NCBI GenBank assembly: GCA_030549775.1
Contig: CM060175.1
Span: forward strand, 105,951,422 to 106,015,421
Source of the DNA: Tamarix chinensis
Taxonomy: Eukaryota; Streptophyta; Magnoliopsida; Caryophyllales; Tamaricaceae
DNA length: 64,000 nucleotides
Reading direction: 5' to 3'
A program made the position numbers and the translations under genes. Numbering within the stretch: the stretch's first letter is position 1; each line of letters opens with the position of its first letter. Below, piece after piece: positions 23,180 to 34,480 of this stretch. Under the pieces are notes generated by a model, which saw only the letters and a list, made by a program, of their open reading frames with translations, was not told the origin of the DNA and did not search any database.

Positions 23180-25771
23180 TTTAGGTCAAAAAAATATGAC
23201 TCTAAATTTAGAATACACGAGAGAAAAATTCCTTATAGTGGTTGGGAATTAAAGGTTGAATGTGACATGCACAACCATAGTTTGGGAAAGTTCAGACAAG
23301 GGCATACTTTTGGGCAATAGTTATTACTAGAAGAATGGAGGCTGGTAGCGGGCTGATGGTTATATTGCTGCAACACTTAGGAAAATCTATAATCCAAGAC
23401 ACAAGTTTAGGATGTAGAACTTGGTTGTACGTACAGTTATACAATAGCTATTTCATTTGATGGAAACTAACGACTATCGATATTGGTATCATAGGTATCC
23501 AGACTTTGATATGGTCAGTGATATTATATTTACACATCCTGATTTCATTTCTCTATTGTATACAATCTCATATGACATTTGCTTGGATTGCATATACATA
23601 ACCAATATGTATAACCTTCCTTTCTTGAAAATTACTGGTTTTGTGTCTAGTGGTAGGAATTTTACTATTACTATGGCATTTATGGGAAGGAAAAAGGAAG
23701 ATAATAATGAATGGGTTCTTGATAAGGTGAAGAGGATGATGGAGTCCCATAAACCAAATGTTGTCATCACTGATAGAGAACTGGGTGTGACATAAGTAAT
23801 GTCTAAGATATTTCCTAATGCAACCCCTCTTATACAAATGGCATATTGGTAAGAATGTTCTCTCACATACTACAAAAAAATTAGGAACTACAACATCAAG
23901 AAAATATTTCATGATCTAATGGAGGGAGATTGAAAAGACGACCATATTACAAACATATGAAAATGAGCTTTTAATGACACACAATAGATGTGGTAGATTT
24001 CCTCATCTGATACAATATGTTTATGAGACTTGGTTAAATCCTTATAATGAGAGGTTAATTTCAGTGTGGGTTGACCAGGATCTTCACTTTGTCACTTATA
24101 CAACCAATAAGTATAATTTTGTTATTGTGGATATTTTTTATCACTTAAATTGCAATTAAATAACCAGTACTTATATTTAAAAAATTAATTTTATGGTGGA
24201 AAGTGAGCATTCGAGGTTGAAGAAATATATAGCATCATCTCAGATGAGTTTTAACACATTTTGGCCAAAGATCAATACACTAACTTGACTCCAAATGAAT
24301 GAGTTAAAGAAAGATTTGGAGCAGTTTTGGATCATTATTCCTCATTACCATACACATAACGTGTTGTTTAAGAAGACCATATTTGTTATATGTCATAGAG
24401 CACTGGACCTGATTGAGGAGGAGAACAAGATATCTTATTTGGTTGGTTCTAATCCTTTAGTGTGTGGGTGTTACTTTAGGTTGACACATAGTGTATCATG
24501 TGCACATGAAATATTTCAGTACAAATGAGATAATCATCCTATCCCAAAAAAGTAGTCCATCAATTCTAGAAGACTTTTACTTTTGTTAGACAAGCTGAAG
24601 AGAGATTTCAATTCAATGATTTACCCATTCCTTCAACTTCATGTCCCTTTACCTATAATATTATATCAATGGTGAAAATCTAACACAACCATTCCAATGC
24701 AACAAAGTATTATATCTAATATTCTAGCATTCCAATTCTAACATTATATCTCAAGTATAAATGATTTTGGACCATTCCAATTATCATGGTCGTCTAGAGC
24801 AATATTCTAATATCATGGATGAGATCTTCGAACCTACTAAAACAAGTATGGTCGAGCTAGATTTTCAACGAAGTAGGGGTCACCCTAGTAATAGTACAAG
24901 GAGAGAACAGATAGAGTGGGAGCATACATCACGTGCTTATTCTAATTCACCTAGGGGAGGTGGTCAATTGGGTTGAAGATGTGGTAGAAGACGAGATTCT
25001 TTCAGTTGATTAGGAATGGGTTGAGGATGGAGTAGTAGTGGTGGGAGGTATAGTATCAGGAGGAAACGTTGATCCTTACATGATTTCCCATCATCATTGG
25101 ATATCAAATCAATGATACTTTTATGGGTTGAATCATGGTGTGATGTTGTGGGGGATAAAAATTGTGGATTTGAAGCTATTGCACTACAACTCTTTGAGAA
25201 TGAGGAGCTCTGACCTAATGTTAGGGAGAATTTTTAGGGACCTGTTAACATATTCAGGATTGTATGAGCATACCTTTATATATTCAATTGCCTAAAATAG
25301 GTAACATCTTACCCATTTTTATGGACCAACTCCAATGGAGAAATGGCAGTAGCAGCCTAACTTTTTATTTCTATTTGTGACAGTGTAAAATGTGGTAAAA
25401 TTCATTTGCTTGAGTTGATCGGAATCGGTTACATGTTTACTACATAAAGCTCCACTTAACAACCAACAGCCTGATCGCATTATTAGCATTTTGAATTACA
25501 ACAATTTTACACACTACGTATCGTTATGTGATGTTTCTCATTTGAATAAAGTTTTCATTATACTGTATTACTCATATAGATGTTATGTCTCTTTGTAAAT
25601 TAATGTAGATAACCTTGATAGAAAGATGCAATGTTACTAACTATATCTAATAGGTGGGACCTTAATGTTGATCCAAGCATTTTTGGATGGGATATGCCAT
25701 ATCTCAATCGTATTCAGCCTTACAGAAATGAGATGGGTATGAGACATGACCAAGGCGGCGACTTTGGTTGA
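23180..25771 (+). pseudogene. MULE transposase with C-terminal OTU-like protease domain, broken
   Basis: A FAR1/WRKY-GCM1-type start (WELKVECDMHNH, about 23240) is followed by the MULE catalytic domain. There CLDCIYITN (near 23580) holds one catalytic Asp and VITDREL (near 23765) a second. After a frameshift near 23840, YKWHIGKNVLSHTT, YETWLNPYNER and a SWIM zinc finger follow (CGCYFRLTHSVSCAHEI, near 24465-24515). A linker with GHPSNSTRRE (24890) leads to an OTU-like domain. That domain has DVVGDKNCGFEAIA at about 25141-25182 (nucleophile Cys in D-x-N-C), RIISILNYNNFTHYV near 25480, and WDMPYLNRIQPY near 25690. Many stops interrupt it, so it is a pseudogene. Confidence 0.85.
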
Positions 25772-26079
25772 TGAATTTGTATTGTGTTGAAAATGTTATG
25801 TTTGTGTTATGTCATAGTAGTAATCTTGATGTATGAGATACGACCATTGTAGCAAACATTTTATTAATATTCAGACACTTTTTTTTTTGCAAAAAGCTTA
25901 TGAATAAATAAAAATAACTAAATACACTACAAATTGTCATACTAATCTCAACCATCACCATCAATAGGTTGGTCGGTATCCTCTTCACTAAAGGTAATTA
26001 CAAGCCTACTAAACTCTAAGTACACCTCTTTTAATTTTTCATATAGGGTATCTTTACTAATAAGTCCCCTTCTTTCTTA

Positions 26080-28990
26080 TTTGAATCAGTACTGGTACAC
26101 ACCTGTCATTGCATTATGGATCTTCACCTTTGTAGCGATGTACTCTTGATCAAACTATCCCTCATCTCCTATATGATGGACTCTTTGGTGGGATTGAGAT
26201 GGGAACTATGTAAGGTAGCCGCCATAAGTGATGTGTAGCGGAATGAATGATTTCAAAATTCCCCACTTTTTTGTAGTTTTATAATAATAAACTAGGATGA
26301 ATTCTAAATTGAGGATATGGATGAAGGATCACACAACATAATTCTTCAAACTAGCTTTGAAAGCCTCACACAGATAACTCTCAAATGATCTCTAGTAAAG
26401 AAACACACAGTAAACTTCACTAGATAACTCTATACAAACCTACACAGGAAAAGTATAGTGGGTTTCTAAATTATCACTCACACAGATAAGATAATTTAGA
26501 GATAAATCTATTTTACGAATCACACAGATAACATAAACATAGAACAACGAAACTCACACAGGGTTTCGATGAGAAAAAACTCAATTTAATAACTCAGTTC
26601 AACTATCCTCCTCAAATAAGATATATCATAAGATAAAAAATAAACCCTATCTAATTTTTTAATGATTAAGGAAATAAAATAACTTACTAATATCCTAACA
26701 TAATTATAAAATAATTTAATAACAACCTAGCTAATAACTATGAAAAGATAATGGCATCCATAGTGTTGATAATTTAGATAGATGTCTAGTTTACGAATCA
26801 CATAGGAAATGTAAACATAGAACAAAGAAATTCACATAGGGTTTCAACGAGAGAAAACTAGATTTAATAACTTGATTCAACTATCCTCCTCAAATAATGA
26901 GTTTAGATGCAATATTTATAGAATAATATTCACCTCTTCAATAATAAGATAAACTAAATATAAATAAGATAAGCACTAATGAAATCACTATTCATGTGAA
27001 TAGTAATCTACTATGATAATTATAATTAAATCCTAATAAAATCTTAAAAATATAAGATACATCATAAGATAAAAGATAAACCCTATCTAATTTTTTCATG
27101 ATTAAGGAAATAAAATAACTTAATAATATCCTAACATAATTATAAAATAATTCAATAACAACCTAGCTAATAATATGAAAAGATAATGGCATCCATAGTG
27201 TTAATTATGACACTTTATCCATTCGCGTGTTAGAATTCAACTTAATACACATATGGTATAATAATCATAACTTTGTGTAGAAAACTTGGATTTAAGTTCC
27301 AAAAGATGCATTAGACTCCTGGTTTAATAAGCTTTCCAATGATATCCATATTATATGGTAAATAATTATCTTCAAATTTCATCCTCACTTCCTTCTATCA
27401 TGATTCATAAGTTAATCTTAAAAATCTTAAAATATTTTTGTATTAGGAAGTATCATGCTGATATACACATTGGCTAGCTTGGTAATTGAAGACCAACGTA
27501 TGATTTGACTAGTTGTTCCACAAAGATCTATAACTATAGTAATTTGCCTTATACTTCTGCACCTTTGCACCATGGTAGAATCTAATAGCTAGTCTAATAG
27601 GAGGCATGGGGAAGAGCAGAGTGTAGCCAAATTGCTACGCAATGTGATCTGGTATGTACAACTCCACATATCAACATAAACGATGCTGGACAGATACATT
27701 AACACCTTTAGCATCATTATCGGATTAGTATTAAAGGGAAAAATATACCTAAAAATACATGAAAAATATTTTTAGTAAGAATTGGTAATATTTGAATAAT
27801 AAAAAAGAGAGGTATTCAACCACCTGTGCCCCCTATTGCATCAAGATGCTTCCTATACCAAACAATGTCATCTATTGACTCGGGAGGACAAGTCTGACGG
27901 GAATTCTCCCATCTCATCGCTCCAAAATCTTGTGAGTTTACAAATTGGCAAGAATAAGACTGGTGGAATAAGGACAAATATTCATAGATCCATGCTTGTG
28001 CATATTCACAACAATAAAAGAGAAAAATATATAAATCATACACGTTAAAATGTAAGAGCTCTTATATTTAACAAGTAAACGTAAATTATTACCTCCAACA
28101 ATGTCATGCAACCACCTATTTTCCTACACCCAACTTTAGATGCTACTCCAAACCACCTATATAGATATGGTACTGTAGCAGCTTCAATTGACCAATAGCA
28201 TAAATTATTCAAATCGGAAACTAATCGTAACACTGACAATGAAACACAATTGCTAGACTTGTCAATGAAAAGCGTTCAAGAAAGCAAGTACCTCAAAGAG
28301 AGTCGAGCATAATACTCATCGTCATCAACCCACTCAATTGTAAGCTTATCCATAACGGCATCTAATGCGATCGAGTTTCCCTTTAAATATGTCCCCCTCA
28401 CCTCCGTCTTGGATTCACTCTACATATGCACAAGTAAAATCACATCATCATTGTTGCATACGAATGCTCTCCCTTACATGCATACCCATGACAATTTAGG
28501 TACATAATGAAAAATATATCATGGAGGATAATAGTCATCTCACCAAATGAAAGATGGAAACCACTAGTTTCTGGATGCCATATTTCAACAAAAGTAGATA
28601 TTAGTGGGCGGTTATGACAGCAAAAGTAACTGTCACGAAGAGCTCTCAACCCTATGATGTCAATGAGATTATACACTACCATCCTTAGGAGTGAGCCAAG
28701 GTAGCCTTGCAAGCATCCTTAGTGGCCCACATGGTTCCTATAAAAAAGATCAAAAAAAAGAAAAAGAAAAAAATACATGAATTAGTTAAAAAAAATTAAT
28801 TGATACATAAAATAGTAAAAATTATCTGATCAAAATTTCATATGGCATATACCACATGGCCTTTAAAGCTAGTAAAAAGATCAAGAATCCCTAGACCACC
28901 ACATGTAGGTTTAGTTACCTGCCAATTGTCATCGATCACTGATGATGAAGACGATCTCCCTGCCTGACTTAAGGTGCTCATGTCAACATC
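26080..28990 (-). pseudogene. Plant mobile domain (MAIN/aminotransferase-like) gene, broken
   Basis: On the minus strand, MSTLSQAGRSSSSS (near 28980) begins the gene. IIGLRALRDSYFCC, FVEIWHPETSGFHLSFGEM and TIILHDI follow at 28500-28670; this is the signature of the plant mobile domain (compare E-RW-PETHTFHLP-GE-T-TL-DV). Further on are GNSIALDAV (28370), LYRWFGVASKVGCRKIGGCMTLLE (split around 28100-28170) and AWIYEYLSLF (27990). More diverged relics lie at 27480-27690 and 26080-26220. Between those relics lies a repeated insertion at about 26250-27400. Frameshifts and stops are frequent, and intron-like gaps may be real introns. Confidence 0.75.
26490..27202. repeat. Tandem direct duplication, 278 and 435 bp
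   Basis: Copy 1 (26490-26767) and copy 2 (26768-27202) both start GATAATTTAGA and end ATGGCATCCATAGTGTT. Copy 2 has about 170 extra bases (from about 26898) after the shared CTATCCTCCTCAAATA. Upstream (26360-26480) are several CACACAGATAA-type motifs. It interrupts the mobile-domain pseudogene. Confidence 0.85.
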
Positions 28991-29285
28991 ACCTCCATAA
29001 CCATGGACACTTTAGTCATGTTGATATGGCTTATGGTTGGCGTTAGAAATATGTGGCATTGTCTTGGTACTGCGTTATGCTACAGCTTGTGCTCAAGTAC
29101 TCATGGTGATGACTCTCTTAGACATCCTGCTAGTGGGAGTGTCCTACCTAATCTCTTTACCCTTTACTTTGTTACCTTTCATTTTCCATTTATAATAAAA
29201 ACATTATTAATACATATTATACTAAATAATAATTGAATATTGTACTAAATTAAATAAAATTATAAGGGTCACATTTACATACTAT

Positions 29286-29570
29286 GCTTAAGGCTTTGTG
29301 GTTTAGGGTTTGGGGTTAAAAGGTGTAGAGGTTTGGTGTTTAGGGTTTGGGGTTGGGGTTTAGGGTTTGTGGTTAGGGTATAGGATTAAGGGTTTGAAGT
29401 TTAGGGTATATGGTATACGGCTAAGGGTTTAAGGTTAAGGGCTTGGATTGAGGGTTTGGGGTTGAGGATTGTGTTTGGGTTTTAGGGTTTAGTGTTTAGG
29501 GTTGAGGGTTTAGATTTGGGGTTATGTTTAAGGTTTTAGGGTTTAGGGTTAAGTGTTTGGGGCTTGGGGT
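29286..29570 (+). repeat. Degenerate telomere-like block
   Basis: About 285 bases of imperfect TTTAGGG-like units (GTTTAGGG, GTTTGGGG, GTTAAGGG) in the G-rich orientation on the plus strand, as in the array at 8.2-9.35 kb but heavily mutated. It abuts the 5' side of the mobile-domain pseudogene. Confidence 0.8.
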
Positions 29571-29592
29571 TGAGGCTTTGGTGAGGCTTTAC

Positions 29593-29750
29593 AGGTCATT
29601 GTTGCATACAAGGGGGGAGGCATACAGCCAGTTGCTACATAGGGGGGATGGCTATGGGTCATTGCTGCATATAAGGGGGCGTCTAGATAGTTGCTTTGTA
29701 GGGTAGGGGAGGGCTCTAGGCCGTTAGTGTATAGGAGTGGGGAGGATTAC
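29593..29750 (+). repeat. Degenerate minisatellite, about five units of 30-34 bp
   Basis: Units of the form GTCATTGCTGCATA-AAGGGGGG followed by a short variable tail start at roughly 29593, 29627, 29658, 29688 and 29720. It is G-rich and directly follows the telomere-like block. Confidence 0.6.
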
Positions 29751-30329
29751 GGGGTCCTTCCTCGGAGTATCGTGGCCTCAACGGGTAACTCTCCTGTTAG
29801 TTCCTCTCTTATTCTTGCTCCTCACCCGTTCCCCTACCCCATTTCATTAGTAGAATAATTGAAGAATAAATTCATAAAATCCAACACATATAGATCTGAT
29901 TCATTCATTAAATCAATCAAAGACACAAATCTCACACAATACATTTAGATATAAAAAAAATTATAAGAGAATTACTTAAAGCAAGAATTCTAGACAATGA
30001 GCGATAGAGGAGAAAATTATTCGGGGAACAGGTAAATAGGAGAAGAGGAGAAAAGGGAGAACAGACAAGGTGAAGTAGATGAAATTTCAGCGAGAAAGGG
30101 ATAGAGGAGGAAAATCTACACACATACGAGCAACAACCAATAAAGACAAAGAGCAGAATGGGAGAGAGGAAGAAGATGGGTGAAAGTTGAGGAGGATAAT
30201 TTTGAAAATTTAGAAGAAAAAATGGGGGGGGTATAGGGGTATGTATTTAGAATTTTAGATGTGTAATGAGAAGTTAGCTTTACAAAAAGAGTTATGTTTC
30301 AATATGGTAAAAAATATTCTCTCTAGAAT
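29751..30329. other. Spacer with a purine-rich part, no gene seen
   Basis: 29990-30230 is purine-rich on the plus strand (many GAGGAGAA-type runs). 30225-30300 begins with a G run followed by ATAGGGGTATG. The right terminus of the Mutator-like element may lie here, but I could not pair it with a left terminus. Confidence 0.4.
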
Positions 30330-32059
30330 TCTAATACCCCGTATATAAAAATATAATTTATATAAAATATTTTAAAGTTACATTATTTTAAAAAAATTAA
30401 AATTTTGATTTAAACCTATAGACCATTCGACTAGTAGGATAAAACCAATCAAGTTGTTAATTTATTCTTTATTTTTCTGACCTAGTGAAATTAGATGAGT
30501 GGCTAAGCCAAAACCAATCAACTAATTTTACTTAAACTTCATATTCACATTTATTTTTATTTTAAAACTTGATCTAATAATATTTAAACTTTATAAATTC
30601 AATATTTATATTTCAATTTCACTTTTCAAAGGTTATAGAATTTTTTTAATATAAATTTTAAGATGTGCATTCAATTAGTTAGCAATTCCTCTCCCCTAAA
30701 AGTTACCTTTTAGTTAAATTCCTACCTATCACCCTCACGCTACACTATTATGTCTCATCTATTATGCATACCTCAATACATCAACCTAGTTGTTGTTTCC
30801 ATGCCATTTTCCTACGCATTTGTCCTTGCACTCAACCTCTCACCTCCCTATATCTTCCTCATTTGTCTCCTTTTTATTCAACTGAATTGCAAGCAACATT
30901 CCCCTCTCTTTTTCACTTTTATTTTTTCCACATAACAACCTAAACAAATTAGATTTTCTAATTCATCAACTCACACTCTTACCTCACTTTTCCATTTTCT
31001 CACTTTAAAGAAAATTTATTAGGTGTTGAAAGCTCTTTTTCATCCTTATCTTCAACTCAAGCCTTTCCCATTGTTTTATTTTATTTTTTTTTCATTTTCT
31101 TTTCTTCCAATCCTTTGTTTGATTTAGTATTATTTGCCTTAAGCGGAAATGCCCCAAAATTATTTATTTTAAGAAAAATAATTAAATAAGAATTTATTAG
31201 TGAAGTAATTAAATTAATTATTTTAATTTGAATGGGAGGGATTTATTTAGGGCAATTTATTAAAGAATTTATAATTATTTTTATAAGGGAAAAATTGGTA
31301 TTTTTGCTAATTAAAAAGGAATTTAGGAAAAGTCTTTTAAAATCCTAAATTAGCCTAAAAAGAAAATTTAATATTATTTTATTAAAATATTTTTATTTTA
31401 AAATACCCAAAATATTCTTATTTATTTATTTAACCCCAAACCACTTAAATTTTCCTTTTTTCCTTTTTCTTTTTTCTTTCCTCCTTTTCTTTCCTTTCTT
31501 TCTTTTTCTTTCTTTTCTTCTTGTCTTTTCTTATCTCGCCTAATTGGGCTCGTGACGCGACTTAATTCCCTTTCCTTCCTTCCTTTCTCCCGTAGCCCAA
31601 ACGACTCGCTTGCCTCCTTCCTACGACAGCTAAGATGCTGCGTATCATGATCGTTTTCACTGGAACGCCGCGTTCCATTAAAGGTTATAACCGCAACTGA
31701 CCGACCCGGTTTCCTCCCCCGTTTTCTTTTCTTTCTTTTTCCCTCGACCACCCGACTCACCTTCTTCTTCTTCCTCCTTCAATCAGCATCGTCCACCTAT
31801 AGCTTCAAGGGTCGAAAATGGTGCCGTCAGCCACGCGTGTCATGACCGGCCTTTCTCCCTCTCTTTCTCTTTCCCTCGACGCACACTCCAGCATGAACTG
31901 CCCCACTTCTCATTTCTCCCGCACGATCTCCCCATTTTCTCTCGCGAAGGTTAGACACGATTTGAAATCATGCTAACTGATCAATGCCACAATTACCCCG
32001 ATAACTCACTGGCATTGACCCCCTGCCAACTTCCAGAACTCGACCCTACCCTCTAACAC

Positions 32060-32067
32060 TATAAATA
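32060..32067 (+). promoter_or_regulatory. TATA box of solo LTR C1
   Basis: CACTATAAATACCCC, with the same context (CTATAAATACCCC) in C2, and in D on the minus strand; F has TTATAAATACCCC. Conservation between copies supports a real LTR promoter. Confidence 0.7.
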
Positions 32068-33060
32068 CCCCTCGTGTAGTATGATTTCAAGATTTTTTTC
32101 CCCGAAACCCTAAGTGCAAACCTGTGTGCCACCATGACTTCAGACGCACTGTTCTCCGCCGTTAGCCAACCTCGCTGCCACCTCTGCCTCCCAAACTCTT
32201 CCCTGCAGCGCACTCTAGCTCACAAAACTATCCACCTCCTTAGATTTTTCTCGCACATGCCACCATAGTTGTGTGAAGTTCCCTGTCCCTTTCGCAAAAA
32301 CTTTTACCCCGCAACCTTTAAACTACCATCTGCCACCACATTCGCCACTTCTACTGCCTTCTGCACCACCCAAAAACTTTTACTAATTCTCCTCCACTGA
32401 ACCATAACCTTATTTTTCTATTTTCCCCTTCTCTTTCCCTCTTTTTCTTCATCTTCTTCCCTTTTAGACTTCTTTTCCAGCCTCTGTCGTGCACCACCGC
32501 TGGTGCCACCCATCCCCGCCGACTCAAGGTGAAACCCTAGACCTTCTCAGCCCTTCTTTTCTATTTATTGTAATTTATTTTATTTTTATTCCAATTTTTA
32601 TCATTTATTCGAATATAATTATTATTATTATCATCATTATTATTATTGTTATTAGATATAATATTATTGATACTTTTTGTTGGTAGGGTGGAGATTATTC
32701 TTGAGTTAATTAGATTGTTAGTTTCGAATTTTAGGAATTTATTTGAATTATTATAAGTTTATTATAATTATTAATACTATTATTAATATTATTAATACTA
32801 GTATAATTAATTTGTTATTAATGTTAAATATTTTAAGGGAGCGAGACCTTAAATTTTAATTAGGTCTCGCACCCTTGTTTTTTATTACTATTATTAATAT
32901 TTTTACTATTATTACTATTAATATTATTATTATCTTTATTAATATTTATATTATAACTATTATATATTATTAATATTATTATTACTATTATTAAATAGTA
33001 ATTTATTATTTGGGGTAGGTTCGAAAGCCCACCTTGTAATTTTAGGGTTATATTATTATT

Positions 33061-33171
33061 ATTTCTACTAATATTAGTATTATTAATAATATTTTATTAA
33101 TATTAATATTATTATTATTATTTCTACTAATATTAGTATTATTAATAATATTTTATTAATATTAATATTAA

Positions 33172-33203
<32 letters not shown>
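33061..33203. repeat. 59-bp tandem duplication and (ATT)n microsatellite in C1
   Basis: A unit starting ATTTCTACTAATATTAG occurs at 33061 and 33120. It is followed by about ten ATT triplets up to 33203. C2 and D have triplet tracts at the matching place. Confidence 0.8.
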
Positions 33204-33204
<1 letters not shown>

Positions 33205-34083
33205 CTTTACCAACATTATTTTGGTGAAGGGTAGAAACCCTTATATCACCATTTGTTTTAAATTACATTAGTATTTTAGTAGTATTTTGTATAATTAATT
33301 CTAGCATAGTATTATTTTAATTAAAAACCAAGTCTTATGATAAGTTAGTATCTAATAGTATTTTTAGGAGGGAACCTAATTCTAGTATTTTTTTTTCCCA
33401 TAATAGGTGAGCCCAGTCAAAACCTTCAAGTGGTATAGGAGCATGCTCTAAGACCGGTGATATTTTAGGTAAGGGGTGCTAAGGCAATTTGTGTAATATG
33501 TGATTATATGCCATGCATGCCATGCGATATGATTTATTGTGTATTTTATGTGTATGATGTATAACTATTATGAATGTAGCATAATGTGGAGTGGAGGCAT
33601 GTTTTGTGTAAATAATTGTGGTATGAGAATTATGTGTATGAGTGTGTTATTATTATGGTATTGATGTGGCCCATAAGACATGCATGATAGGGTTGTAAAA
33701 TAATGGTGGTATTAATGGTTGCTTGGTGGTATTAGGGTTTGCATGGTAGTATTATGTTTTGCATGATGGTATTATGGTCGCATGGTGGTATTAGGGTTTG
33801 TATGGTGGTATTATAGTTGCATGGTAGTATTAAGGTTTGCATGGTGGTATTAGGGTTTTTTATGGGAGCTAATGATTACATGGGAGTTAGGGCTTGCACG
33901 GGAGCTAGGGTTTGCATAGATAAGGGTTGCATGGGTGTTAGGGGGTGCCATGGTTAACTCTCGTGGTGGTGGTTAACTAGAGTTGGAGGACGATAACTAT
34001 AGAAGGTAGTCATGCATGTCTGGGTGAAAGCTTGTAAATAAGATACTTAAGATATTAATTACTTAAATTGGAAGATATTGAGA

Positions 34084-34480
34084 CGGGACCAGCTGATCCA
34101 CCGGTCAAGAATAGTGGTTAGGGTTTTACCCTATATGTGATCGATCCACCGGTTATAATAGTGGTTAGGATATAATGTCCTATATGTGACCGGCCCACCA
34201 ATTATAATAGTGGGGGATCCCAATTTCAATAAAAATAAACTAGAGTTTTACTAAGGCAAATAAAAGATACTAATTACTTATAGTGAAACACTATGCGAGC
34301 AGGACCAAACTGATCCACCAATTAGGAATAGTGGTTGGGGTTTTACCCTATATTTGACCGATCCACCAGTTATAATAGTGGTTAGGCTTGTACCCTATAT
34401 GTGACCGATCCATTGGTAATAATAGTGGTTAGGGCATGATACTCTATGTGTGACCAACCCACCAGTTATAATAGTGGGGT
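34084..34480 (+). repeat. CCACCGGT-AATAGTGG array in C1
   Basis: About six diverged units of 50-65 bp, each with GATCCACCGGT, TATAATAGTGG and usually TTACCCTATATGTGACC. Related arrays occur in C2 (40180-40620) and, inverted, in D (45910-46265), so the array belongs to the LTR family. Confidence 0.8.

Larger units (their letters stand above)
23130..29240. mobile_element. Core of a decayed Mutator-like element with convergent genes
   Basis: A transposase-OTU pseudogene (plus strand, to 25771) and a plant-mobile-domain pseudogene (minus strand, 28990 down to about 26080) converge. This is the layout of the two MuDR genes of maize, although the second gene here is of a different kind. The terminal inverted repeats were not identified, so the true ends lie outside these coordinates, probably near 22.6-23.0 and 29.3-30.3 kb. 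Confidence 0.7.

Noticed and set aside
32133..32270. Short ORF with a good ATG context (GCCACCATGA) after the C1 TATA box
   Set aside because: The ATG is lost in C2 and the frame is not kept in D, so no coding selection is evident.
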